A stretch of DNA of 64,000 nucleotides from Acidithiobacillus caldus ATCC 51756 (GCF_000175575.2 NZ_CP005986.1:1371549-1435548), one strand, 5' to 3'; positions 34,551-44,212 are shown, numbered from the stretch's first letter. Made by a program: numbers and translations. Notes: generated by a model from the sequence alone, not told the origin.

Positions 34551-35722
34551 GCTTTTGGTCTTCGACGCCGCTCTACCGATCCCGGGGTCGCGGCAGCTTG
34601 GCGGCTGCGGCGTTGCTTTTACTCGCTGCTTGCGCCAAATCGGCTCCGCCGCCTGCTCCCAAGCCATTGGATGTGGAGGTCGAGCCGGTGCGCATGGGCA
34701 ATCTATCCCTGTCGGTGCCTACCCTGGGGACCGCGCAGGCGGTACACACCGTCACTCTGATTCCCCAGATCTCGGGGATATTGCAGCACGTTCTCGTCCA
34801 CTCGGGGCAGATGGTGCACCGCGGTCAGCTGCTCTTCGTCATTGACCCAGCGCCGGAGCAGGCAGCCCTTGCCGAGGACAAGGCCAAGCTCAAGGGAGCA
34901 CTGGCGGATCTTGCCTACGAGGAAGGGCAGGTGCGCGCGTATCGACCGCTTTTGCCCAAAGGCTATGTCACCACGCAGACCTACGATCAGACGGTGTCTC
35001 AGGCGGAGCAGGCGGCGGCTTCCGTTGCCGAGGACCGCGCAGCCATCGATAGTGCTCGTCTGCAGCTCGGTTACACGCAGATCCGTGCGCCCATCACGGG
35101 GCGCCTCGGTATGTTGACGACCAAAAGTGGTAATCTCGTCTCGGCTAACAGCAGCACCCTGGCGACCATCACCCAATTGCAGCCCATCCACATCCAGTTC
35201 AGCCTCCCGCAGCGCTACCTGCCGGATTTGTTGCAGGCGGAAAGGTCGGGCAAGGCGCGCGTGCGCCTCTACGGCAACGATGGCCAGAACCTCCTCGGGC
35301 AAGCACCCGTGACGGCGGTGGATAACAGCGCCGACAGCAGTTCCGGAACGATATCGGCCCGCGCTACTTGGCCCAACGCCCATTTGCAGCTCTGGCCGGG
35401 AGACTACGTCCAGCTGCGTTTTCAATACGCGACCCTGAAGCGCGTGGCGCTGATACCGCGAAACGCCCTGCAGGAAGGGGTCAACGGCCCCTTCGTCTAC
35501 GTCCTGCGCAAGGACCATGCGCAGATGACCGCGGTGCACTATCTGGGTACCGAGGGGAACCTGGTGGCCGTATCCGGACTGTCGCCGGGAACTTTGGTGA
35601 TCTACGACATACCAGCGCACCTGCATCCGGGTAGCCTGGTGCGGGAGCTGGCGCGGCCACCCAAAGCCCTGCCACAGGCCCACGAGCATGACCGGCCAAA
35701 AGCTGAGGGTGTGGTACCGTGA
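34547..35722 (+). CDS. RND efflux membrane-fusion lipoprotein
   Basis: 391-aa periplasmic adaptor, GTG start behind AAAGGAG. The lipobox LLLLAACAKS gives an N-terminal lipid-modified Cys after the signal sequence. Lipoyl and hairpin regions (ISGILQHVLVHSGQMVHRGQ) and a beta-barrel domain (LQLGYTQIRAPITGRLGMLT) are those of AcrA/MdtA. It connects the TolC-like channel and the pump encoded either side, overlapping both genes by 4 bases. Confidence 0.9.
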   Translation: MSFWSSTPLYRSRGRGSLAAAALLLLAACAKSAPPPAPKPLDVEVEPVRMGNLSLSVPTLGTAQAVHTVTLIPQISGILQHVLVHSGQMVHRGQLLFVIDPAPEQAALAEDKAKLKGALADLAYEEGQVRAYRPLLPKGYVTTQTYDQTVSQAEQAAASVAEDRAAIDSARLQLGYTQIRAPITGRLGMLTTKSGNLVSANSSTLATITQLQPIHIQFSLPQRYLPDLLQAERSGKARVRLYGNDGQNLLGQAPVTAVDNSADSSSGTISARATWPNAHLQLWPGDYVQLRFQYATLKRVALIPRNALQEGVNGPFVYVLRKDHAQMTAVHYLGTEGNLVAVSGLSPGTLVIYDIPAHLHPGSLVRELARPPKALPQAHEHDRPKAEGVVP

Positions 35723-38700
35723 ATCTGTCGGCACCATTCATTCGCCGCCCCGTGGCAACGACGGTGCTGGCCTTTGCCATTCTGATTTTGGGTACCGTGG
35801 GCTATTTTCAGTTGCCCGTCGCGCTCTTGCCTAATGTGAGCTTTCCCACGGTGGCCGTGAGTGCCAGTCTGCCCGGCGCCAGTCCGCGCACCATGGCCAA
35901 TTCCGTTGCCACGCCCCTGGAGCGGCAGTTCACCAGTATCCCCGGCATCAACTCCATGACGGCGGTGAGTCAGAACGGTTCCACCCGCATCACCCTGCAG
36001 TTCAACCTTGGGGTATCGGCCACCGCGGCAACCCAGGAGGTCTCGGACGCGGTGGCCGACGCTCAGGGACTCTTGCCTTCGGACCTGCCGCAGCCGCCGA
36101 AGGTGCGCAACATCAATCCATCGGCGGCACCCATTCTGTTTTTGGCGGCCACCGCTCCGGATATGCCCCTGTCCCGCCTGGATCGCTATGCCCAAACGCG
36201 GGTCGCCACCGAACTCGCCACCATTCCCGGGGTGGCGAGTGTCCAGCTTTTTGGTGCGAAGACCTACGCAGTGCGTATTTACGTCAATCCCTTTGCCCTG
36301 TCCAGCCGCGGTCTAAGCCTGCAAGATCTGCAAACGGCCATTGCCGATGCCAATGTGGATTTGCCTCAGGGCACCATCGAGGGGAGCAGGGACAATATCG
36401 AGACGGATGTGCACGGCCAACTGCACACAGCAGCCGCGTTCAACCGCTTGACCATTGCCTACGTGCACGGGCACGCCGTGCCGCTGCAAGCGGTGGCCAG
36501 GGCCCACAACAGCACCGAGTATAACGAGCAGCAGACGTGGTTTGACACCACCCCAGCCATTGGCATGGCCATCATTCGCGAACCCGGCAGCAGTACGGTG
36601 GCCATTTCCAGGGCGGTTCGGGAGATGCTGCCCCGGCTCGAAGCGGCTGCCCCAGGGGGTGCCAAGCTCCACGTGCTTTTCGACGACGCCGATTACATAC
36701 GCGCCGCCGTCCACGAAGTGCTGCTTACCCTGGCCCTGTCCAGCCTGCTGGTGGCAGGGGTCATGTGGATCTTTCTGCGCCGCTTTTGGGCAACGGTCAT
36801 CGGTGCGCTGGCCATTCCCTTTTCCTTGCTCGGCACCTTTCTGGTGCTCTGGTTACTGGGCTACAGCATCAACACCCTCACACTTTTGGCCCTGACGCTG
36901 GCCGTGGGTTTCGTGGTTGATGATGCGGTGGTCATGCTCGAAAACATCAACCGGCACCTGGACTGGGGCGAGGAGGGGAGGCAAGCGGCCCTGGAGGGGA
37001 GCCGCGAGATCAGCTTTACCATTCTCTCCATGACCCTGTCCTTGGCCATTATTTCTCTACCCTTGCTCTTTCTCGGGGGGTTCGTCGGGCACCTGTTCAC
37101 GGCCTTTGGGGTGACCATTGCCGTGGTGATTCTGGTGAGCGGCCTGGTGGCGCTGTCCGTGACCCCGGCATTGGCAGCGCGTTTCCTGCGCCGCGATAGC
37201 GCTGGAGTGGACAGCGGCTTTCAGCGCCTCTTCAACCGCAGTCGCGACGCCTACGTACGCAGCCTGGCCTGGTCGCTGCGCCACAAGCTCTGGATTCTGG
37301 GACTGGCCGGGCTTACGCTCGTCGGCTGCTTCGTGTTGACGGCGGCGGTACCCAAGAGCTTTCTCCCGACGGAGCAGAACGGACTCATCAACGTCAATGT
37401 CGATTATCCACCCGGAATGAGCTTTGCCGAGGTCAAAAAGGAGCAGGAGGCCATTGCTGCGGCGGTGCGCCGCAACCCGGCGGTCTTGCAGGTGGTATCG
37501 TCGGCGGGGCAGGGGCCGGGAGCCTTCGCCGGACCCACGAACGGGCACCTCTTCATCCGCCTCAAAAATGCGTACAGTCAGGATGCCAGCCAGGTGACGC
37601 AGCAACTGGAGCGGTCCGTGCGACCCTTCCGCAACGCCGAGATCGTCTTTGTGGGCCAAAAGGGTGCCCAGGCGGGGACGGCAGCGGCCAACGGCGCCTA
37701 CGTCTATGAGGTGACCGGAACCCGCTGGAGTGACGTGAATCGGGCCGCCCACCGGCTCGCCGACGCCCTGCGCGCCTCGCCGCTACTGCAATCCGTCAAC
37801 ACCGACCTGCACGACCATGACCCGGTGCTGGCCATCCACATCCGCCGGCAAGAGGCAGCGGCTTATGGCGTGAGCAGCCAGGCCATCGAGGAAACCCTGA
37901 ATCTGGCCTTTGGCGGTCGCAAGGTGGGGACGATCTACGGCTCCGCCGACGAATACGAGGTGCTCATGGAGATCGACCCGCGCTATCAGAACAGCATCGC
38001 GGCCATGGACACCCTCAGCGTTCCCAGCAACAGCGGCAGCCTGGTACCCTTGTCGGCTCTCGTGCGCATGCACCTGGCCGCCAGCGCCCAAAAACTGCAT
38101 CAGCACAACGGGCTCCCTGAGGCCAGTGTGTCCTTCAATCTCGCCCCCGGGCACAGCATCGGCGACGTCGTGCCAGCGGTACAACGCATTGCCCATCGCG
38201 TGCTGCCCAATGGCATCAGCGGACAGTTTGGCGGCAATGCCCGTCTCTTCCAGGCCTCATTCAAGGAATTACCCATACTGCTCCTGGCAACGATACTCCT
38301 CATCTACGTCGTTCTGGCCATCCTCTACGAGCATTTTCTGCACCCGTTGACCATCCTCACGGCTCTCCCGCTGGCTGCCTTTGGCGCACTTCTATTCCTC
38401 TATCTGCTGCATTTGCCCCTGGATCTGTATAGTTTTATCGGCATCATCATGCTCCTTGGGCTCGTCAAGAAAAATGGCATCATCCTCCTGGACTTCGCCA
38501 TAACCCGCCGACGCGACGGACTCACGGCGGAAGAGGCCATCGTGGACGCCTGCTCCGTCCGCTTTCGCCCCATCATGATGACTACCATTGCCGCCATCCT
38601 GGGAGTGCTGCCCATAGCCATCGGCTTTGGTACCGGCAGCAGCAGTCGCGTACCTCTGGGTGTTGCCGTGGTGGGCGGTCTCATCTTTTCGCAGTTCCTG

Positions 38701-38790
38701 ACGCTTTATGTCACGCCGGCATTTTATGTGGTCATGGATGGATTGCATGATCTACCCAAGCGTTTTCGCCGGCCATTGCCGAGCCCGTGA
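35719..38790 (+). CDS. RND-family multidrug efflux pump
   Basis: 1023-aa AcrB/MdtB-type inner-membrane pump, GTG start in a 4-base overlap. N-terminus NLSAPFIRRPVATTVLAFAI; helix 4 carries the proton-relay acidic pair in AVGFVVDDAVVMLENINRHL. Twelve helices and two large periplasmic loops are expected at this length. MdtB/MdtC-like sequence suggests organic substrates, not metals (CusA-type would be longer with Met clusters). Confidence 0.9.
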   Translation: MNLSAPFIRRPVATTVLAFAILILGTVGYFQLPVALLPNVSFPTVAVSASLPGASPRTMANSVATPLERQFTSIPGINSMTAVSQNGSTRITLQFNLGVSATAATQEVSDAVADAQGLLPSDLPQPPKVRNINPSAAPILFLAATAPDMPLSRLDRYAQTRVATELATIPGVASVQLFGAKTYAVRIYVNPFALSSRGLSLQDLQTAIADANVDLPQGTIEGSRDNIETDVHGQLHTAAAFNRLTIAYVHGHAVPLQAVARAHNSTEYNEQQTWFDTTPAIGMAIIREPGSSTVAISRAVREMLPRLEAAAPGGAKLHVLFDDADYIRAAVHEVLLTLALSSLLVAGVMWIFLRRFWATVIGALAIPFSLLGTFLVLWLLGYSINTLTLLALTLAVGFVVDDAVVMLENINRHLDWGEEGRQAALEGSREISFTILSMTLSLAIISLPLLFLGGFVGHLFTAFGVTIAVVILVSGLVALSVTPALAARFLRRDSAGVDSGFQRLFNRSRDAYVRSLAWSLRHKLWILGLAGLTLVGCFVLTAAVPKSFLPTEQNGLINVNVDYPPGMSFAEVKKEQEAIAAAVRRNPAVLQVVSSAGQGPGAFAGPTNGHLFIRLKNAYSQDASQVTQQLERSVRPFRNAEIVFVGQKGAQAGTAAANGAYVYEVTGTRWSDVNRAAHRLADALRASPLLQSVNTDLHDHDPVLAIHIRRQEAAAYGVSSQAIEETLNLAFGGRKVGTIYGSADEYEVLMEIDPRYQNSIAAMDTLSVPSNSGSLVPLSALVRMHLAASAQKLHQHNGLPEASVSFNLAPGHSIGDVVPAVQRIAHRVLPNGISGQFGGNARLFQASFKELPILLLATILLIYVVLAILYEHFLHPLTILTALPLAAFGALLFLYLLHLPLDLYSFIGIIMLLGLVKKNGIILLDFAITRRRDGLTAEEAIVDACSVRFRPIMMTTIAAILGVLPIAIGFGTGSSSRVPLGVAVVGGLIFSQFLTLYVTPAFYVVMDGLHDLPKRFRRPLPSP

Positions 38791-38865
38791 TGGGCTCTCT
38801 CTTGCCGGTTCTGGATGCCGAAGCCTATCCTTGGGGTAATACCGCGTGACGAGGCAGCAAATAGC

Positions 38866-39507
38866 ATGGATCCCGAGAGCCATTGGCAGAATATATACGC
38901 TGAAAAATCAACGAACAGTGTGAGTTGGTTCTGTGCTCACGATACACCGTCTTTGGCGATACTGGATACCCTCCAGCTAAAATGTACTGACCCGATCATC
39001 GATATCGGGGGCGGTGCCTCGACTTTTGTTGACGATCTTCAACAACGAGGATTTCGGGATATAACGGTGCTGGATATTTCCGCGACAGCGTTGGACGCGG
39101 CGCGGGCCAGACTTGGACCGCAGTCCGGCACAATAAAATGGGTAGTCGGTAATGTTCTTGATATCGACTTGCCCAAACGACACTATCGTCTGTGGCGCGA
39201 CAGAGCCGTGTTCCATTTCCTCATCGAGGCAAAGGACAGGGCTGCTTACCTGGATCAACTCAAGGGATCCCTCGTCGCTGGCGGTGATATCATCATCGCC
39301 ACTTTCGCCAGTGATGGGCCGGAACGGTGCAGCGGTCTGCCCGTTGTCCGCTACGATGCAGACGACCTGCACAGGGAATTGGGCAAGGACTTCGCCTTGA
39401 TGACGAGCAGGAAGATTTTGCACAAAACCCCGGCGGGAAACGATCAATGGTTCACGTATTGTCACTTTAGGCTATCGGGCGGCGCGCACGACGAGCGGTC
39501 GGTATAG
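38866..39507 (+). CDS. Class I SAM-dependent methyltransferase
   Basis: 213-aa cytoplasmic methyltransferase from ATG 38866 (MDPESHWQNIYAEKS), matching the usual family start; an in-frame ATG at 38815 would add 17 residues. Motif I is IIDIGGGASTFVDDL; motif II-like DITVLDISATALDAA; LWRDRAVFHFLI is further along. It belongs to the group often annotated as thiopurine or tellurite-type methyltransferases; the substrate is not predictable. It follows the efflux operon at 75 bases. Confidence 0.75.
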   Translation: MDPESHWQNIYAEKSTNSVSWFCAHDTPSLAILDTLQLKCTDPIIDIGGGASTFVDDLQQRGFRDITVLDISATALDAARARLGPQSGTIKWVVGNVLDIDLPKRHYRLWRDRAVFHFLIEAKDRAAYLDQLKGSLVAGGDIIIATFASDGPERCSGLPVVRYDADDLHRELGKDFALMTSRKILHKTPAGNDQWFTYCHFRLSGGAHDERSV

Positions 39508-39771
39508 GAGCCCCACCAAACCCACGGCAAGCCGCGGGGATGGCTCTGGAAACCGGGTGTACTTGTACGTCGCATAATACCTATTATGTTAAATGATAAA
39601 CACGGCAAAGGCGTAAGGGGTGCTCACGGTACCCTAGACCGTCTTCCCCCATTCGAGCTACAGAGACCCAGAGACCCGCGGACGTCCGGCCGCTTACCGT
39701 GGGAACCTTGTGCTACCCTCAGGGTCCACCACTGAAGTTACGGACAACTGTCCTTCTGCCGGGGAGCATGG

Positions 39772-40050
39772 ATGATGCGGATCAACCATTTTCAATATCG
39801 GGCTTCACACTGGTGGCATCGCCTGCTCTTGAGTTTCTTTGCCCTTCTCTTGCTCCTGGCGTTTTTCTTTTTCGCGATTTTTGCTTTGATTGCCGTTGGC
39901 ATCCTAGGCCTGGCATGGAGCGTTCATCTCTGGTGGCGTCACCGGAGCCGAAGAAATTCCGTGCAACAGGATATTTTTGTCAAGGAATATCTGGTCTTGA
40001 GAGACAATTCAGAAGCACTTCCCAAAGATGAAGCGGATGGCCGACATTAA
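39772..40050 (+). CDS. Small single-helix membrane protein
   Basis: 92-aa protein, ATG 39772 behind GGGGAG. One long hydrophobic stretch (LLSFFALLLLLAFFFFAIFA extending to about residue 50) is followed by a basic patch (RRHRSRRNS) and an acidic tail. Positive-inside suggests the C-terminus is cytoplasmic. Family not recognised. It converges with the DUF3293 gene. Confidence 0.6.
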   Translation: MMRINHFQYRASHWWHRLLLSFFALLLLLAFFFFAIFALIAVGILGLAWSVHLWWRHRSRRNSVQQDIFVKEYLVLRDNSEALPKDEADGRH

Positions 40051-40064
40051 GGTAAACGGTTCAC

Positions 40065-40448
40065 TCAGCACTCCGCGCAGCAAACCAGAAAGACCCGGCG
40101 ACCATCGAGCCAGAGCCAGGCATTCTGTCGCATTGCCCCGGCAAGCCAGCAGGCCGTGCGCGGATCGAGCCCAGCGGCAAAGTAGTGTTGCTCCCACCAC
40201 GAGGCACAGCCACCCCAGACCGTCACGGGCGCACCGCGGCCTACCCGCCGCAGCCGCCTTTCGAGTTGCCGATCTGCGCGAAGATTCCGCCAGAGGCCCT
40301 GGCGCTGGGAGTGGGGATTCCAGGCACCGAGAATCGCGCCATGGCGCCCGTGACACGACCCGCCAATCCTCCAGTTGAGTCTCAGGCTCGGACAGACGTA
40401 GCTGGAGCGCTGGTATGCTGAGATGAGTTCAGCCGTGTGGGCCGGCAG
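40065..40448 (-). CDS. DUF3293 protein overlapping dacB
   Basis: The frame reads AYQRSSYVCPSLRLNW, ILGAWNPHSQRQGLWRN and QNAWLWLDGRRVFLVCC, fitting the DUF3293 pattern of an AWNP motif, conserved Asn/Arg and QNA. About 125 residues. No ATG, GTG or TTG lies near the domain start. A CTG at 40448 is the nearest candidate; the next ATG lies deep inside dacB. The gene overlaps the 3' end of dacB by about 20 bases, suggesting coupled translation. Function unknown; start uncertain. Confidence 0.55.
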   Translation of the reverse strand: MPAHTAELISAYQRSSYVCPSLRLNWRIGGSCHGRHGAILGAWNPHSQRQGLWRNLRADRQLERRLRRVGRGAPVTVWGGCASWWEQHYFAAGLDPRTACWLAGAMRQNAWLWLDGRRVFLVCCAEC

Positions 40449-42039
40449 CGGAACGGACCGTTTTCGGGTAGTCCTGCGCTGCCAGGGCGAGGGCACGCGC
40501 CCATCCTTGCACCAGACGATCCAGGACTCCGCGCAGGGCTGCTCGTGACAGGGAAAAATCATTGACCAGAATCGCGAATACATAGGCCTGCTCGGGTTTG
40601 ATGTAGAGGATGCCGGCAAGGGAGATGGCATCGGATAGGGTTCCCGTTTTCGCCAAGAGCATGCCGGCGTCCAGAGTGCGGAAACGATGGCGCAGGGTAC
40701 CGTCACTGCCTGCTTCCGGTAAGGAGGCGGCATACTCTGGCCACCAGGGTTGCTGTGTGGCCCAGTTCAGCAGGCGCACTAGGTCGCTGGCACTGAGCCG
40801 ATCGTCCCGCGACAGGCCGCTGGCATCCACGAAGCGCGTCTGCCCAGCCAACAGTCCCCGCTCCCGTGCCCAGGTCTCTAGGCCTGCCACTGCCGAACTT
40901 CGGGTACCGCTGCGCCCCTGAGCGATGTCGGCCAGCCGCGTGAGGGTCTCGATGTGGGTATTCTGACTGACCTTGTTGATGACCTGAATTTCCTCGGCCA
41001 GCGGCGGTGACCAGTGCTCTGCCAGGAGGAGCCTGGCGTGGGTAAGGACCGATGCCTGTTCGGGAATTCCCGACTCCTCCAAGCCCGCATCGCGGTTGCG
41101 CGATAGCCCTCGGACTCGAATGTCCCCGGAGACGGCTATGCCCCGCTCCCGCAGAACCTCGGCCAGGGTAATGGCGGCAAACCGCGGTGGATCGGGCTGT
41201 GCAAGTCCGGCGACCAAGGTACGTGACCCCGCACGCACGCTTCCGGACAGCCGCCAACCCGTAGTATCGGTCACGAGGCGCACGGGCTCCGTGGGCTGCC
41301 TCTTGCCCACCGTGCGCACGGCGTTACGGATGAAACCTTGCGGATTCGGCGTGATCTGCACCGTCGCCAGAGCACCGGGTTTCGCCGCTGGCCGGACGCG
41401 CACCAGGACACTGGCATCGTTGATATACAGCCCGTGGATGGGAGCACCGTACCAAAAACGCTGGTCATCCTCTGTCCAGCCCGGTGGCGAGCCTGTTTCT
41501 GCCGGAAAGGGGCCGTCCACGGCGACGATGCCGTCTGGTACGCGCCGGACACCCGCCTGCCAGAGTTGTTCCGCCAGCTCCCGCAGGACCACAAGGGAAT
41601 CCGCCTCGTGCTCCGAGTTACCCGTGTACGGAAACCGGCGAGACGAAAGGTTGGGATCTCCACCACCCACAAAAACCAGTGGACCTTGGAGCGTGCCCTG
41701 ATCCAGGCCACGCGCCCGCAACTGCGTACATTGCCGTGCGTCGGCGCCAAGGCGGTCAAGAATGTAGGCGGTGCTGAACAGTTTGAGGACGGACGCGGGC
41801 GCCAGCAAGGCATCTGGCCGATGGGCTACGAGAGGATGGGAGTCGCCGATTTTCTCAAGAAGCACGCTCCAGCGGCCATCGGTCGAGGCTGGTGGCGCGA
41901 GTAATGGCATCGCCTGCGCCCGCGCAACGCCCAAACAGATAACGCACAAAAGGAGCATGCGCAGGTGCCGGAGCACGGGGCTGGGCCCGAGCTTCGCCGG
42001 ATCATACTGGGGTACACGCATGGAAACAAAACCAGGCAT
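40429..42039 (-). CDS. dacB: D-alanyl-D-alanine carboxypeptidase/endopeptidase (PBP4)
   Basis: 536-aa periplasmic class C penicillin-binding protein. The signal sequence is LLLCVICLGVARAQA after a longer N-region; AAAGGAGAC 7 bases ahead supports ATG 42039. Catalytic motifs: PASVLKLF (Ser-x-x-Lys), SQN in VSQNTHIE, and KTG in LLAKTGTLSD. It trims or cleaves peptidoglycan cross-links. It lies 24 bases downstream of the AmpG-like transporter gene, whose product may recycle muropeptides, so a shared cell-wall role is likely. Confidence 0.88.
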   Translation of the reverse strand: MPGFVSMRVPQYDPAKLGPSPVLRHLRMLLLCVICLGVARAQAMPLLAPPASTDGRWSVLLEKIGDSHPLVAHRPDALLAPASVLKLFSTAYILDRLGADARQCTQLRARGLDQGTLQGPLVFVGGGDPNLSSRRFPYTGNSEHEADSLVVLRELAEQLWQAGVRRVPDGIVAVDGPFPAETGSPPGWTEDDQRFWYGAPIHGLYINDASVLVRVRPAAKPGALATVQITPNPQGFIRNAVRTVGKRQPTEPVRLVTDTTGWRLSGSVRAGSRTLVAGLAQPDPPRFAAITLAEVLRERGIAVSGDIRVRGLSRNRDAGLEESGIPEQASVLTHARLLLAEHWSPPLAEEIQVINKVSQNTHIETLTRLADIAQGRSGTRSSAVAGLETWARERGLLAGQTRFVDASGLSRDDRLSASDLVRLLNWATQQPWWPEYAASLPEAGSDGTLRHRFRTLDAGMLLAKTGTLSDAISLAGILYIKPEQAYVFAILVNDFSLSRAALRGVLDRLVQGWARALALAAQDYPKTVRSAAGPHG

Positions 42040-42062
42040 CGCCAGTCTCCTTTGGGCCTCCC

Positions 42063-43274
42063 TCAGACCCTATGACGGTGTTCCGGGAAAAGATCGCGGG
42101 GTAAAAAATAGGCAAGTATGAGACTAGGGAGCGCGGCGATGAATGCCAAGAGAAAAAACGCGGTAAAACCCACTTTGGCTGCCAGAAATCCGCTGAAACT
42201 TCCGGCCACCGTGGACGCAACGGACATGAGTGCCGAGCCAATGGCAAAGTGGGTTGCCTCGAAGCGCTTCTGGCAGCGCTGCATCAAAAACACCATGAGC
42301 ACCGCCGTACCCAGGCCCGCCGCCGCCTGTTCAAAGGCCACCACAAGGCCCACCCAAGGCAGGTCTGGTGTCACCCACGCGAGCCATGCGTAGGCCGGAA
42401 TGGCGAACGATTGCACCGTGGCCAGGGGCAAAAGCGCGCGGCGCAATCCCCAGCGGGCGATGATCAATCCGCCCAGCAGCGCCCCGCCGATGCCCGTTAC
42501 CGTACCCAAGGCACCCGTGAGTAGGCCGCGGGCCACCAGACCATAACCCAGATGATTGAGAAAAGGCGTGACCATGGCAAACATCAAGGCGTCGCCGGCA
42601 CGAAAAAGCAGGATGAAGGCCAGCGCCCAAAGGACGTGTTTCTGCCCAAAGTATGAGCGAAAGGCCTGTACCGTAGCCGTGCGACGGCTTGCGCCGGGTG
42701 CCCTGGCAACGGGCCGCGGAAGCATCCAGCGATGAAAGCCGGCAAGCAGCCACAGCATCCCCGCCGCGGTGAGAAAGCAGGCAGTCCAAGATACCCAGCC
42801 GGCCAGGACCACCAGCCCGCCGTTTCCCACCAGCATGGCCACCCGATAGGCAGCAACGCGCAGACCGGAGTAGGCCGCCTGCGCATCCACCGGCAAGGTC
42901 TGAATGTAATAACCGTCCACGGACATATCGTGAGTAGCCGACAGGAAGGCCATGAGCGCAAAAATCTTGAAGGCGAGATCCAGATCCAGCGTCTGGGCCG
43001 GCCATATCAATAGGATGGCCACGGCGCCCAAGAGTAACTCCATCGATACCAGCCAACTTTTCTTATTGCCGAAAAGATCGATGAAGGGACTCCAGAACCA
43101 TTTGACATTCCAGGGCAGGCCCAACAGGGATAGCAGACCGATGGTCTGGAGGCTGGCACCAGCAAAGGTAAAAAATTGGACGGATACCTGCTGTACCAGG
43201 GAAAAAGGCAAACCCTCAGCGTAATAGGTGCTGGCAATCCAGGAGAATTTCTTCAGGCGATCGTGAATGCGCAT
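42063..43274 (-). CDS. AmpG-like MFS transporter
   Basis: 403-aa MFS protein from ATG 43274 (MRIHDRLKKFSWIAS); a longer frame reaches into the upstream cytochrome gene but crosses a terminator. Family segments YYAEGLPFSLVQQ and GLPWNVKWFWSPFID resemble AmpG, the inner-membrane permease for anhydromuropeptides. About twelve helices. The pairing with dacB supports peptidoglycan recycling. Confidence 0.75.
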   Translation of the reverse strand: MRIHDRLKKFSWIASTYYAEGLPFSLVQQVSVQFFTFAGASLQTIGLLSLLGLPWNVKWFWSPFIDLFGNKKSWLVSMELLLGAVAILLIWPAQTLDLDLAFKIFALMAFLSATHDMSVDGYYIQTLPVDAQAAYSGLRVAAYRVAMLVGNGGLVVLAGWVSWTACFLTAAGMLWLLAGFHRWMLPRPVARAPGASRRTATVQAFRSYFGQKHVLWALAFILLFRAGDALMFAMVTPFLNHLGYGLVARGLLTGALGTVTGIGGALLGGLIIARWGLRRALLPLATVQSFAIPAYAWLAWVTPDLPWVGLVVAFEQAAAGLGTAVLMVFLMQRCQKRFEATHFAIGSALMSVASTVAGSFSGFLAAKVGFTAFFLLAFIAALPSLILAYFLPRDLFPEHRHRV

Positions 43275-43280
43275 ATCGTA

Positions 43281-43309
43281 AAATAAAAACCCCCGCCAAG
43301 GCGGGGGTT
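43281..43309 (-). terminator. Rho-independent terminator after cytochrome c gene
   Basis: CCCCCGCC (43290-43297) pairs with GGCGGGGG (43300-43307), extended by AA/TT. On the minus strand it is followed by TTTTTATTTT. It ends the cytochrome gene and separates it from the AmpG-like gene. Confidence 0.9.
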
Positions 43310-43326
43310 GGTCGCTGGTCGGAGAC

Positions 43327-43857
43327 TCAGGAGGCCTTTGGAGGGGCAATGGGCTTTTGGGCCAGCACCCAACTAGCCAGCTCCTTGGCCTGCTCGGGCG
43401 TAACATTCTGGGCCGGCATGGGCATGCCACCCCATACGCCAGCAACACCGTGCTCGATGGCGTGACTGACGGTGGAGAGTGCCTTTGGGTCGCCCTTGTA
43501 CTTATAGGCCACCCACGCAAAGGCAGGACCAACCACCTTGGCTTCCACCTGATGACAGGCAAAACATCCCTTGGCTTCCGCCAGAGATTTGGCCTTGGCC
43601 ATCTGATCACTACTCATGCCCGCTGCCACCTTTACCAGGTGACCGCCCCCGCTCTCGGACTGGAATGCCGCAGGCGAGTTGGTCGCGGCAGAGGAGCCAG
43701 CGTCGGTGGAGGAACTCGAACTGGTCGCACCGGAATCACTGCGGCCTCCGCTGGACTCGCTCTGCTTTCCCTGACCACAGCCGGCAGCCAGTGCAACCAC
43801 GCACGACATGGCGAGGATGCGAAGCCAGGACGCCCGAATGTTATCTGCACGAATCAT
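43327..43857 (-). CDS. Lipoprotein c-type cytochrome with Ser-rich linker
   Basis: 176 aa. The lipobox VALAAGCGQG predicts a lipid anchor on Cys. A linker of about 50 residues is dominated by Ser/Gly/Ala. A small class I cytochrome c domain follows: GCFACHQ haem site, and GGMPMPAQN with the distal Met. It would carry electrons at the periplasmic membrane face; which oxidase or donor it serves is unknown. A Ser-rich lipoprotein gene lies 52 bases upstream on the same strand. Confidence 0.85.
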   Translation of the reverse strand: MIRADNIRASWLRILAMSCVVALAAGCGQGKQSESSGGRSDSGATSSSSSTDAGSSAATNSPAAFQSESGGGHLVKVAAGMSSDQMAKAKSLAEAKGCFACHQVEAKVVGPAFAWVAYKYKGDPKALSTVSHAIEHGVAGVWGGMPMPAQNVTPEQAKELASWVLAQKPIAPPKAS

Positions 43858-43909
43858 GATGCCCCTCCCTGTTCAGAGGACTCTGACTAGCGTTATCGAA
43901 GACCGATTA

Positions 43910-44212
43910 TCAGTCGGAACTGCCGTTGCCGCTGCTGCTGGTCTCGGCGCTGCTGGACGAGCCACTCTCGTCGGAAGAAGCGGAAGATTCCATGGGCGCG
44001 GTGGAGCTGGAGGACATATCGCTGGAACTGCTGCTCTCGGTTGCGGCGCTGCCGTTGTCCGAAGAAGCGGCGGAGGAGGAGGATTCGGTGGTGGCGGAAC
44101 TGCTCGCCGGAGCGCTGGACTCTTCCTTCTTGGCACAGGCGCTGGCCAGAGCGATGACGCCGGCGATGAAGACGACGCGAGCGACGGGCTTGAATTTGGC
44201 TACGTCTAACAT
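43910..44212 (-). CDS. Ser-rich lipoprotein
   Basis: 100-aa protein, ATG 44212 behind AAGGAGAAG. The lipobox ALASACAKKEE predicts a lipid-anchored Cys. The remaining 70 or so residues are a low-complexity Ser/Ala/Thr/Glu tail (SSSSSDMSSSSTAPMESSAS) with no folded domain. Its tail resembles the linker of the neighbouring cytochrome lipoprotein. Function unknown; possibly a flexible periplasmic spacer. Confidence 0.7.
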   Translation of the reverse strand: MLDVAKFKPVARVVFIAGVIALASACAKKEESSAPASSSATTESSSSAASSDNGSAATESSSSSDMSSSSTAPMESSASSDESGSSSSAETSSSGNGSSD

